NCBI RefSeq assembly: GCF_001187555.1
Contig: NZ_LFIJ01000002.1
Span: 807,920-871,919 of the forward strand
DNA length: 64,000 nt
Origin: Gilvimarinus polysaccharolyticus
GTDB taxonomy: Bacteria > Pseudomonadota > Gammaproteobacteria > Pseudomonadales > Cellvibrionaceae
Direction of reading: 5' to 3'
The position numbers were made by a program, and so were the translations under genes. The notes beneath the pieces were generated by a model. That model was not told where the DNA came from and did no database searches. It saw only the letters and a program-made list of their open reading frames with translations. This document shows, piece after piece, positions 41,751 to 50,347 of the stretch; positions within the stretch are counted from its first letter, which is position 1; the number at the start of each line of letters is the position of its first letter.

Positions 41751-42983
41751 TTATAGGCAAAAATACTGTTTCACATTATTCATATCTTGCTCGGATACGC
41801 CGGCACTATCGGCAAACTCCGGCCAGCGGTTTACCGCCGCGGATACAGCGTTTGCACATTCTTGAATGTCGGTTTGAGTTAGGCCAAACAAACGTTTTAA
41901 CGTTGCGGCTTCTGTCGGGGTTGGTGGGTTTGGCGAACAGCCAAAGCCGGCCAGATGATAAGCGCCACGTTCAAAGCTTGGCACCATGTCATAGGCTGGC
42001 GATAACACATAGCCATCACCACGGTAAAGCAGCGAAAAATTTCGCTCATGGTCGTCTTTGTTGTGAATTGCTCGGTTAAAAAGCATTTGTTTCACTAGTT
42101 GTTGGCGGTCGCGGCTAAATTGTGTCGAGTAGAGCTTAAGCAGATGTAACACATCGTCATAGCGAAAACTTTGGCCTGTATCGGCTAAGGTTTTAGGCTC
42201 TTTAAGGAGTCCGTTAATAGTGATCATATGATGTCGCGAGCCGTTGGCCGTTAGATCGAATCGGTCCAGCAGCAATACCTCGCGGCCATTGATGCCCACC
42301 GCCACATGCCCCTCAAAACATTCAATGCCAGCCGCTTTGGCCATTCGCAGGCAAGCCAGCTCTATGCGGGCGTTGTTGTATTGGTCGGCGTGCCTATTAA
42401 ATTTAGCTAGGTACGCCCCCGATGAGTCATATACCAACGCCTTGGGGCGCGCGCCCCCTACGCCAGAGCCGTGGTTTGCAAGGTGCAGTAAGCTCATTTC
42501 ATCTAATGTAGCGGTGTTGGCAGAGAGGTGTTCAACATCCTGTGCCGCCTGCTCGGCTTGGGGGAGCATCTCGATGGAGCAGCCCACACCGTAAACCGGT
42601 GTTTCGCCTTTGGGCACGATACTAATGGCGCCGATAACGCTTGAACCCATTAAAGAGAGGATATCAATAACGCTATTACTGCTGAGCCGTTTTTGCTCTC
42701 GGTACAGCGCCAGTCGGTTTAGCACCTTGCGGCCCCAGCGATCGGGTAGGTAATCATCTAATATTGCCGGAAGTCCGGTAGGCATATCCCAACGGTACTC
42801 CATAGTGCTTAGTGGCATCAGGGCTGGGTCCAGCGATACTGCGCGGGGGTTGTTTAGATACTCGCTATGGTAACGAAAGCCGATGGCCGTAACGCGATTC
42901 GACTCCTCAATAATAGCCATGTTGGCTGCAAGAACAGCGCCGGTGGCAGGCAAGTTAAGGTAGATATCGTAGCGTCTAATCAT
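41751..42983 (-). CDS. hipA: HipA-type serine/threonine kinase toxin
   Basis: HipA toxins are kinases; E. coli HipA phosphorylates glutamyl-tRNA synthetase and induces dormancy. The 410 residues contain the N-terminal HipA domain and the Gly-rich GSGVGGARPKALV. They also contain the AKFN lysine region, the catalytic loop HNKDDHERNFSLL and the metal-binding SPAYDMVPS. All key kinase residues seem present, so it is likely active. It overlaps the antitoxin gene upstream by eight bases, the usual hipBA coupling. The target cannot be read from sequence. Confidence 0.92.
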   Translation of the reverse strand: MIRRYDIYLNLPATGAVLAANMAIIEESNRVTAIGFRYHSEYLNNPRAVSLDPALMPLSTMEYRWDMPTGLPAILDDYLPDRWGRKVLNRLALYREQKRLSSNSVIDILSLMGSSVIGAISIVPKGETPVYGVGCSIEMLPQAEQAAQDVEHLSANTATLDEMSLLHLANHGSGVGGARPKALVYDSSGAYLAKFNRHADQYNNARIELACLRMAKAAGIECFEGHVAVGINGREVLLLDRFDLTANGSRHHMITINGLLKEPKTLADTGQSFRYDDVLHLLKLYSTQFSRDRQQLVKQMLFNRAIHNKDDHERNFSLLYRGDGYVLSPAYDMVPSFERGAYHLAGFGCSPNPPTPTEAATLKRLFGLTQTDIQECANAVSAAVNRWPEFADSAGVSEQDMNNVKQYFCL

Positions 42984-43215
42984 CGAACAAGCTCGGCTTT
43001 AACTCAAATAATGCCTCAAAAGCCCCTTCAAGCCTTAGCACCTCGGCGGCGTGATAATACTTTCCAAGGCTTACGCTGGTATCGCCAGCTTCCATTCGTT
43101 GTAGGGTGGAGTGGCCCACATCAATGCGCCGAGCAAACTCTTGCATGGTATCGCCCGGAAATCGTGCTTTACGCGCCTGACGAAGTCGTTTTCCTAGCTC
43201 TAACAAATGTTGCAT
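42976..43215 (-). CDS. hipB: HipB-type antitoxin (XRE helix-turn-helix)
   Basis: This 79-residue DNA-binding protein has an XRE/Cro-type helix-turn-helix (MQEFARRIDVGHSTLQRMEAG at about 24-44). It precedes hipA with an eight-base overlap, so it should bind and neutralise HipA and repress the operon. Perfect inverted repeats lie directly upstream and are likely its operators. Confidence 0.88.
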   Translation of the reverse strand: MQHLLELGKRLRQARKARFPGDTMQEFARRIDVGHSTLQRMEAGDTSVSLGKYYHAAEVLRLEGAFEALFELKPSLFDD

Positions 43216-43219
43216 TTTT

Positions 43220-43273
43220 ACCCATATATGAATAAATATAGAGATTAAAGCCCTATTTTACTCATATATGGGT
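43220..43273 (-). promoter_or_regulatory. Probable HipB operator pair
   Basis: ACCCATATATGA (43220-43231) and its exact complement (43262-43273) lie 30 bases apart immediately upstream of hipB. Each contains the 8-bp palindrome CATATATG, so each could bind a dimer. A second, imperfect set (CTATATACAT / ATATGTATAG and CTATACATG) occurs at about 43308-43356. The hipBA promoter probably lies between or beside these sites. Confidence 0.65.
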
Positions 43274-43511
43274 GTTGTGTCATGGGGCGCATCTATTTTT
43301 TTAGTTTTCTATATACATTTATGCAAATATGTATAGATTTTTGGGGTTTCTATACATGTTCTGTCTTTTAGCCTAGGATCTTGCTAAAAATTCGTCTCCA
43401 TCAAGCGGTATCTGCAGCCAAAGCGACAATTAATAATCGTTTTTCCGATACTGTTGCAGCGCCAAGTAGTGTGTAAAGTATTTGAACGTGCAGAGCACGT
43501 AAGTTTATCTA

Positions 43512-43752
43512 GCGTAAAAGGGCCGATGTGAATGAAGCGCGGGATCACCTAGACACCCACCTGAATGAAGTGCGCCGCACGTTAAAATAAAATGATTCCC
43601 TCGGCCGCCGGCTCGACTTTTTAATGCAAGAGCTCAACCGCGAGGCGAATACTCTTTCGAGTAAATCCGTCGTCAGTGAAACCACCCAAGCCGCGGTAGA
43701 GTTAAAAGTGTTGATTGAGCAAATGCGCGAGCAGGTGCAGAATATTGAGTAA
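43512..43752 (+). pseudogene. yicC: Duplicated, broken 3' end of yicC
   Basis: This is a direct repeat of 41214-41453. It has a one-base insertion near its start and an in-frame TAA at 43588 (CAA in the intact gene), and no start codon, so it makes nothing. Most other differences from the intact copy are silent, which suggests it diverged as a functional gene end before being stranded here. Together with the left copy it brackets hipBA. Confidence 0.88.
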
Positions 43753-43843
43753 AGCCTAAAATTTTTTAATTTTTGGGTGCGATGTGTCAAGGAGCTTAAG
43801 ACTCTTTCATTGATGATGGTTCGCTTTTAGTTTGGAGATGTTG

Positions 43844-44725
43844 ATGTCTGAATATATGAATCAGGGAGGTATTGAATCGAGCCGGAAAGCTAGCTTTAAG
43901 TTTTTCCTGCTTGACGATGATAAGCCTCGAAGCAACAAGGTTAACTCTTATGTGAGAGCACTTGATCTAATTTGCGAAATGATCAAACGTCAGCCTGTTA
44001 GATTTAATCAGATTCAAGACCTTTGGTCGATAACGTCAACAGAACAATTAGAGCCTCTCCACCAGTTTCTTATTCAAGAGTCGCGTAATGAAAGCTCTAT
44101 CTGGATGTTTGAAGATCTACCTGCAAGCTACTTGAGAGATGGGTTTTGTTCCGCTGCTATTAAGCAGTACCATAAATTTTTAATTGAGAAAAGTTTTGAA
44201 GATAGGCTTGTTAGTGCATATATAGAGAAAAAAGAGTTAGATTCATCTGAGTTGGCGTTACTGGAAAGCGACTATACCTTGCCGCGTTATCTCATTGATG
44301 CTGGCCAATTTCCAATAGGTACCGAAACACTTCAGCTAGTAAAGCAACGAACGAATCAATCTGTATTTAGAAATATATTAAGAAAAAATTACAGGAATTG
44401 TTGTTGCATAACCGGGCTCAATATTTCAGCCGTTAATCGAGCTAGCCACATTATCGGTTGGGCTAAAGATCCCGCCAAACGATTAGACCCGCGAAATGGG
44501 TTATACCTTTCTGCTACTTACGATGCAGCGTTCGATAAGCATTTAATATCACTAGATGATGATTATCGAGTGATCCTATCTGCTGAATTAAAAGAATTTA
44601 ATACACAAGATAGCTTCAAAAAACACTTCTTATCCATAGAGGGTATGCGTATTTTTGTGCCAAAAATGATGCCCCCAGATAAAGATTACTTAGCCGTTCA
44701 CCGAAAATTGGGATCCTTTAAGTGA
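43844..44725 (+). CDS. HNH endonuclease-like protein
   Basis: The C-terminal third is an HNH_2-type nuclease domain: a cysteine cluster CCCITG, ASHIIGW with the first His (about residue 202), DPRNGLYLSATYDAAFD with the central Asn/Asp, and a final DKHLISLDDDY. The N-terminal two thirds (about 180 residues) is helical and unassigned; it may bind DNA. The type resembles putative restriction endonucleases. GGAG at 43834-43837 supports ATG 43844. It is clearly AT-rich compared with the core genes. It could serve as the nuclease of the methyltransferase locus downstream, but an IS relic separates them and the strands differ. Confidence 0.75.
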   Translation: MSEYMNQGGIESSRKASFKFFLLDDDKPRSNKVNSYVRALDLICEMIKRQPVRFNQIQDLWSITSTEQLEPLHQFLIQESRNESSIWMFEDLPASYLRDGFCSAAIKQYHKFLIEKSFEDRLVSAYIEKKELDSSELALLESDYTLPRYLIDAGQFPIGTETLQLVKQRTNQSVFRNILRKNYRNCCCITGLNISAVNRASHIIGWAKDPAKRLDPRNGLYLSATYDAAFDKHLISLDDDYRVILSAELKEFNTQDSFKKHFLSIEGMRIFVPKMMPPDKDYLAVHRKLGSFK

Positions 44726-44845
44726 TCTGAATTTTCAGTGTTTTCATATAGCTAATAAATGCAGTGGCATATTCATTAGGTGAGTTCGGACTATAAGTGA
44801 TATTTAAGATTCTTTAAATATTAAATGATTCTTTTTTCATTACTT

Positions 44846-44868
44846 GCTCGGCTCGGCTCGGCTCGGCT
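44846..44868. repeat. Pentanucleotide tandem repeat GCTCG
   Basis: Four full copies and a partial fifth of GCTCG stand just left of the IS3 relic. Such a run can vary by slippage, but it is not inside a gene. Confidence 0.7.
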
Positions 44869-44894
44869 GATCCCTAGGCGCTTAGCGAGCTGTT

Positions 44895-45572
<678 letters not shown>

Positions 45573-45584
45573 GACCGACTTTTT

Positions 45585-47384
45585 CTACTTATGTGTCTCA
45601 TACTCCAGCCCAATACGAGAAACGCTAGCACCGACTTTTTGTATATAATTTAGAGCATATGCATAACGAAGCTTGGCCACTATCAGTGCAGTTTTATTCA
45701 TAGGCTGAATTCCAACATCACTCAACACCAGCTCCTGAACCGATAGTTCATTATTTTCTATTTTTCCTTTATTCAACGCTAAAAAATTTCTCCATGTTAC
45801 TTTCACACCCGAAGGCGCAGCTTCGCCCTTAGCATCTCGTACGCCTAAAGCGATGACATCACCATCGTGCTCAACAAAGCAATATGCACCACTATTGATA
45901 TGCTCACGAGTTATATCACCCATTTTCCAACATATTAATTTCAAAGCAGTAAACGGAATTACACTATCACTCTGGCCTTTATATCCGACTAGCGTTCTAT
46001 CTGGCTGCATATCACAGATAGGGGTAGCACATACCCACCAATTATCGTCAATTCGAAAAATATGACCGGTATCCAACTGACCACTACAGCTCTCTTTTGT
46101 GGGAAGTGTTGACACATAACTATTATAGTGTGATCTCGCTTTCAACATTTCCTTGGACAGATCCACACCATAACTTTCTTGGAAAGTATAACCTTGCTCC
46201 GCGTCTACACTTAAAATCTTCTTTCCATAATCAACCACTCCATCCTCCACAAGAAATGAAAGGGCCTCCGACTGTCTTGATACGTGCTCCCTCAGCTTGG
46301 CATTGCCAATCTCGCGTGATTCATTTTCTCTGTATTCTTTACAAAGTACATCATAGAAATATGAAAAGACATGACGTTTAGATAACGCTGCATCTTCTGC
46401 GTCAACGCCAATTCGGTTCAACTCATGACGGTACTTAGCCGATAACAGCCTAGAAGGTGTCGGCTTCCAGCATTCAAGTGCTAGCTTCAGCTGACCTAGA
46501 AGATCTTCCGGTCCCTTCTTAAGAAATGTCACAAAACCTTTTGAAGAGCGCAACCACTTTGCATCATTCTCGAAGCTCCATGACAAGTCGGACAACTCCT
46601 CAGAACAAAAGTCATCTTTCCTCGTATTTTCAAAATTATTGATTGCCCACAGAAAAAATTTTTTTAAGTCTCCACCTTTTAATCCAGCCTCTCTCCCCAA
46701 GGCTGACAATCCAGACAGCGGCCATTTCCCACTCATAAACTCTCGAGTCGCCGATACGAATCCTATCTTCCGTACATGTAGGTAGTCTATAACAGAGAAA
46801 TTTTCTAGAACCAGACTAGGGCTAAATTTATCCTCATCAATACCGATCAAGTCCTCATCAATTTCTTTGATCGCCACTTTTTCCTGATCAGAGAAGTGAG
46901 TTTGGCAAGGCGCAAGTAGAGACATTAAACACTCCGACATAACTTCACTTAAATCATCTTCACCAGTATGAATTGCAATAAGATTGAAGTGCTGATTAGT
47001 TAATACACTCTTCAGAATCTCTCTTGCCTTAAGCCCTCTAGGGACTGTACCTTCGAGATTGTAGTCCAGAATCAATAAATCAGACTGATGCAGGTGGTCC
47101 GCCAGCTCAGAGCCCGTCTCCATCGAACCGAAAAACGGATCATGAATATCTATTATCAGTCCGGGCTTATTCTCTCTAAATTTATTGATTATTTGTAATA
47201 AGCTGTTAGCGTTATCCCTCCAGGGTTTTCGACTTGATCGATCACTAAGTTCAGTATTGACATCCTCCTTGGGCTTATAAGAATTGAGTATCTCTTCCCA
47301 AGTAGGGTACTCATCATCAACAATAAGCACGGACCGAAGAGGATCGATAAAGGCCTCACTGATTAAATCCGAAAAACTAGTCAT
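45585..47384 (-). CDS. Receiver-domain protein with large unassigned C-terminus
   Basis: The N-terminal ~150 residues look like a CheY-type receiver. SVLIVDDE supplies the acidic pair (about D23-D24), and SDLLILDYNL supplies the phospho-acceptor (about D107). LIAIHTGE has the switch Thr (about T140). An insertion of about 40 residues separates the first two. The remaining 450 residues match no domain I know and hold no obvious nuclease or helix-turn-helix motif. Its start overlaps the stop of the GHKL protein by four bases (ATGA), so the two are translationally coupled, as kinase and partner would be. The C-terminus is probably the output or effector part. Confidence 0.75.
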   Translation of the reverse strand: MTSFSDLISEAFIDPLRSVLIVDDEYPTWEEILNSYKPKEDVNTELSDRSSRKPWRDNANSLLQIINKFRENKPGLIIDIHDPFFGSMETGSELADHLHQSDLLILDYNLEGTVPRGLKAREILKSVLTNQHFNLIAIHTGEDDLSEVMSECLMSLLAPCQTHFSDQEKVAIKEIDEDLIGIDEDKFSPSLVLENFSVIDYLHVRKIGFVSATREFMSGKWPLSGLSALGREAGLKGGDLKKFFLWAINNFENTRKDDFCSEELSDLSWSFENDAKWLRSSKGFVTFLKKGPEDLLGQLKLALECWKPTPSRLLSAKYRHELNRIGVDAEDAALSKRHVFSYFYDVLCKEYRENESREIGNAKLREHVSRQSEALSFLVEDGVVDYGKKILSVDAEQGYTFQESYGVDLSKEMLKARSHYNSYVSTLPTKESCSGQLDTGHIFRIDDNWWVCATPICDMQPDRTLVGYKGQSDSVIPFTALKLICWKMGDITREHINSGAYCFVEHDGDVIALGVRDAKGEAAPSGVKVTWRNFLALNKGKIENNELSVQELVLSDVGIQPMNKTALIVAKLRYAYALNYIQKVGASVSRIGLEYETHK

Positions 47385-50347
47385 TTAAAATTCCCTTTTA
47401 ACTCAATTACGAAATTTGCCCCTGGAAGACATTGGTACCTCTTTTCAGTGCTGTAAGCTATACGGTGCCCACTAGCTAGCAGATTTGCGCGGCATAAATA
47501 CAAGCCAATCCCACGTCCACCGCTGGTTTTTCGGGTAAAGAAGAGATTAAACAAACCTTCCTGATCTACCGGATCAATACCTGGCCCGTTGTCTGACACA
47601 ACCACATTTCCATCAACTATTGATAGAAGCACTTTGGAATCTTCCGTGTGAGAGTTAATCAGCCAGTAAATGCTGTTGTTTACCAAGTTCACGAATACAG
47701 GAAAGATACGAGAAGGCACGTCCTTCAGAGTAAGCTCTTCGAATTTTGATGTTGCCGATATGGATATTCTACGAGAGTAGGCCACTGTATCGAAGAAGCC
47801 TTTCAAATATTCAATTATTTCTTTCCCTGTAATAGATCTTCTACTTCTGATTCCAGACACCTTAAGTGGAGATAGAAATTCCAACTGGTGGCTTAATGCA
47901 TCAAACCCATCTTCAACCAAATGCGTACCTGGCACATCCCCCACACTTTTTATTTGACGAATGCCCTCACGTATCATTCGTTCATTACTATTGAGCTCAT
48001 GTCCGAGAATTTCCACGGTAACACCCAATTGCGCAACTTGATGAAGACGATTTAATTCGTCTTTTAAAGATGTATTTTCAATTACACCCTGGCGAGCAAT
48101 AAGTTCAATATTTATATTATCTGACATTAACTCAAGAGCATCAATGTATGACTGAAATGTATTCTCATTTTCAAAGTCAAGCTCTTGTTGAATTTTTGAC
48201 ATCATCTTCAAAGCATGATCCAGCTCCAGGATTCCATCCGAAACCTTTTCCACAAGGGGCATAGCTAAAGAATGAAATGCCTTGCTGCGGTCTTTGAACA
48301 AGCTATCTACTCGCACTGATTCAGAACGGTTAATGGCATCTATCGACTTTTTCCAACCTGTGAGCCTAGACTGTACCTTTCCTGCCAAGCTATTTAGCTG
48401 AGATCGTGCTATAGCTTCGGGGCTAGATGGTCTGATTCGCTCAATTGATTGCGTTATTAAACCTTCAAGCTCTATTTTGTGTCGCTGAATCTCAGCATAC
48501 ATAGACCGGAATTGTCGATAGTCCTCTTCTGCCGCCCCTAGGCGTGCAGGCGCCCCTACTATCTTTAGGTCACTTAGCTTCTGATCTATATTGTTGATAA
48601 ACTCTTGCGCGCCTGGAATGTCGTCTTCCGCTTCAATTGTTAAATCTTTGCTAGAAACTTCATTAAGTAAATTTTCAATATCAGGAAGGTTTTTCTTAAG
48701 TCTTCCTCGAAATCTTCTTGCATTTTTTTTTGCCAACTCTTTTCTTTGTATTTCAGCTTGCTCCTTTTCATTTCTCTCCCTGATATCGGGAAGAAGCTTT
48801 TGCCTTAGATCAGATGCTGAACCAAAATATTCATATGCAACTTTTTTGAGTATATGAACAACTAACGTTCTAAGAGCTTTCGCACTTCGATTGTCAATAA
48901 AGCCCTCTCTACCGGCTTTGTCTCGGAGATTAGGGTTAGCTTCTCTAGATATTGCAACACGCCCAAACATTCTTCGAGAGTTCCAAAATTCCCGACCCGC
49001 ATTCTTGCTTCTGCGCATTTCAATTTGAAAAAAATCATTATCGATCCTTCCGTATGGAAGAACTCTCAGACCGTTTCTGAAAACAAGAAAACCGCTATGC
49101 TGTTGAGCAAGATCCATATAGCGATTATGCTCTTGATCTGAAAGCGTTGAGTTACTTCTTGACAATTCGAACGTGGCTAAATGCAGTCCAAAGCTCCCCA
49201 CAAAGGTTTTTGGTCCCCTTGGGATTTTGAAGTCATCGGGCGGATAGATTACGTAATCGGCCCCTTGCTTTCTCCACTCACCAAAAGCTTTAACCTGACC
49301 ACGAAACACTCCATTTTCATCTACGCTTCCCGACAGAACATGCTCCATCTCTTCCGTTACAGAACGATTTATTGTCCCCCTGTCATCTTCGACTATGGTT
49401 TTAGGTACGCCACTGGACCAAACTTTTACCTCATACCTAAACCCTGGATCGAAAGAATTTTTTTCGTTTGAATACTGATCTACGTAAGGGTCTGTGAAAG
49501 CTGATAAGGTTGAGTGAAATTGCTCCCTAGTTGAGTCTACGTTAACATCAGGTTCTATACTTGGAAGCTGGGCACATAAGTCGTAATTAATATCTGCCAC
49601 CAGTAGCGCTGTTCCCTTTTTACTATCTCCACGCCAGACGACCCACTGCTCTATATGATGCTCGCTAAAGCTGGCATCAACAATTGTATTGGCAATTTTT
49701 GATGACGGCGAAGTTTTAGTATCGTCTTCTTCAGCAATTAGCCTGTCGTAAGCCTCCCAAGCCAGCTCTAACCGTTTTCGTCTCGCCGCATCTTCATTAC
49801 TCCCCCAAATGTTTTCGACTAGACGTTCGAATAACTCTGGAAGCTGTTCGAACAATTCTGTCTTTTCAGCGAACTTTGTGACCGGAATTTCAATGTCTGA
49901 TAAAACAAGATAGGGGTTTTCAAATATTCGCCAATCAACAAGAGCTGCTACGAAGTCTTTATTTGCTCTCTTACTTACGACAAGTAGCAAAGGACCAATA
50001 TTCGCTGATGATAAACGACCTATACCTTTTTGGCCCTGCTTCTCTCTTTTGGGAAGTCCATCGCGATCTTCATCCACTGCACCATCCGCACTATATTTAG
50101 ACTCCGTGCCTACGACCAACCATCTGTTAATGAACTCTTCATAGCTCATTCCATGACCGTCGTCCAATATTGACGCAACCGGAACTGGATCATCAAAGAT
50201 ATGCAGGCTAACCCTACGGGCGTAGGCGTCGTAAGAGTTCTTCCAAAGCTCCGAAATTGCAGTGGGGCAATCTGCTATTTGCTCTCGTCCTAAATGATCA
50301 ACTGTACGAGCCTGTGTCCTAAAAGCGTGCGATTCAATCATACGCAT
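47381..50347 (-). CDS. Large protein with two GHKL ATPase modules (MORC/Hsp90-like and histidine-kinase-like)
   Basis: The N-terminal module is Hsp90/MutL/MORC-like: ELWKNSYDAY (N box, 33-42), DDGHGM (62-67), VVGTESK (78-84) and GQKGIGR (105-111). The middle (about 520-770) is charged and helical, likely coiled coil. Near residue 783 is ILGHELNSNE, like the phospho-accepting histidine box. The C-terminal module is a histidine-kinase ATPase: NLVNNS (887-892), DNGPGID (919-925), LFFTRK (935-940) and GGRGIGLYLC (943-952). So one chain carries two complete nucleotide sites. It overlaps the methyltransferase stop by ten bases and the receiver gene by four. I do not recognise a named family. Confidence 0.85.
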   Translation of the reverse strand: MRMIESHAFRTQARTVDHLGREQIADCPTAISELWKNSYDAYARRVSLHIFDDPVPVASILDDGHGMSYEEFINRWLVVGTESKYSADGAVDEDRDGLPKREKQGQKGIGRLSSANIGPLLLVVSKRANKDFVAALVDWRIFENPYLVLSDIEIPVTKFAEKTELFEQLPELFERLVENIWGSNEDAARRKRLELAWEAYDRLIAEEDDTKTSPSSKIANTIVDASFSEHHIEQWVVWRGDSKKGTALLVADINYDLCAQLPSIEPDVNVDSTREQFHSTLSAFTDPYVDQYSNEKNSFDPGFRYEVKVWSSGVPKTIVEDDRGTINRSVTEEMEHVLSGSVDENGVFRGQVKAFGEWRKQGADYVIYPPDDFKIPRGPKTFVGSFGLHLATFELSRSNSTLSDQEHNRYMDLAQQHSGFLVFRNGLRVLPYGRIDNDFFQIEMRRSKNAGREFWNSRRMFGRVAISREANPNLRDKAGREGFIDNRSAKALRTLVVHILKKVAYEYFGSASDLRQKLLPDIRERNEKEQAEIQRKELAKKNARRFRGRLKKNLPDIENLLNEVSSKDLTIEAEDDIPGAQEFINNIDQKLSDLKIVGAPARLGAAEEDYRQFRSMYAEIQRHKIELEGLITQSIERIRPSSPEAIARSQLNSLAGKVQSRLTGWKKSIDAINRSESVRVDSLFKDRSKAFHSLAMPLVEKVSDGILELDHALKMMSKIQQELDFENENTFQSYIDALELMSDNINIELIARQGVIENTSLKDELNRLHQVAQLGVTVEILGHELNSNERMIREGIRQIKSVGDVPGTHLVEDGFDALSHQLEFLSPLKVSGIRSRRSITGKEIIEYLKGFFDTVAYSRRISISATSKFEELTLKDVPSRIFPVFVNLVNNSIYWLINSHTEDSKVLLSIVDGNVVVSDNGPGIDPVDQEGLFNLFFTRKTSGGRGIGLYLCRANLLASGHRIAYSTEKRYQCLPGANFVIELKGNFK

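Noticed and set aside
43545-43790. 81-residue minus-strand frame
   Set aside because: It is the complement of the duplicated yicC end, which accounts for the open frame.
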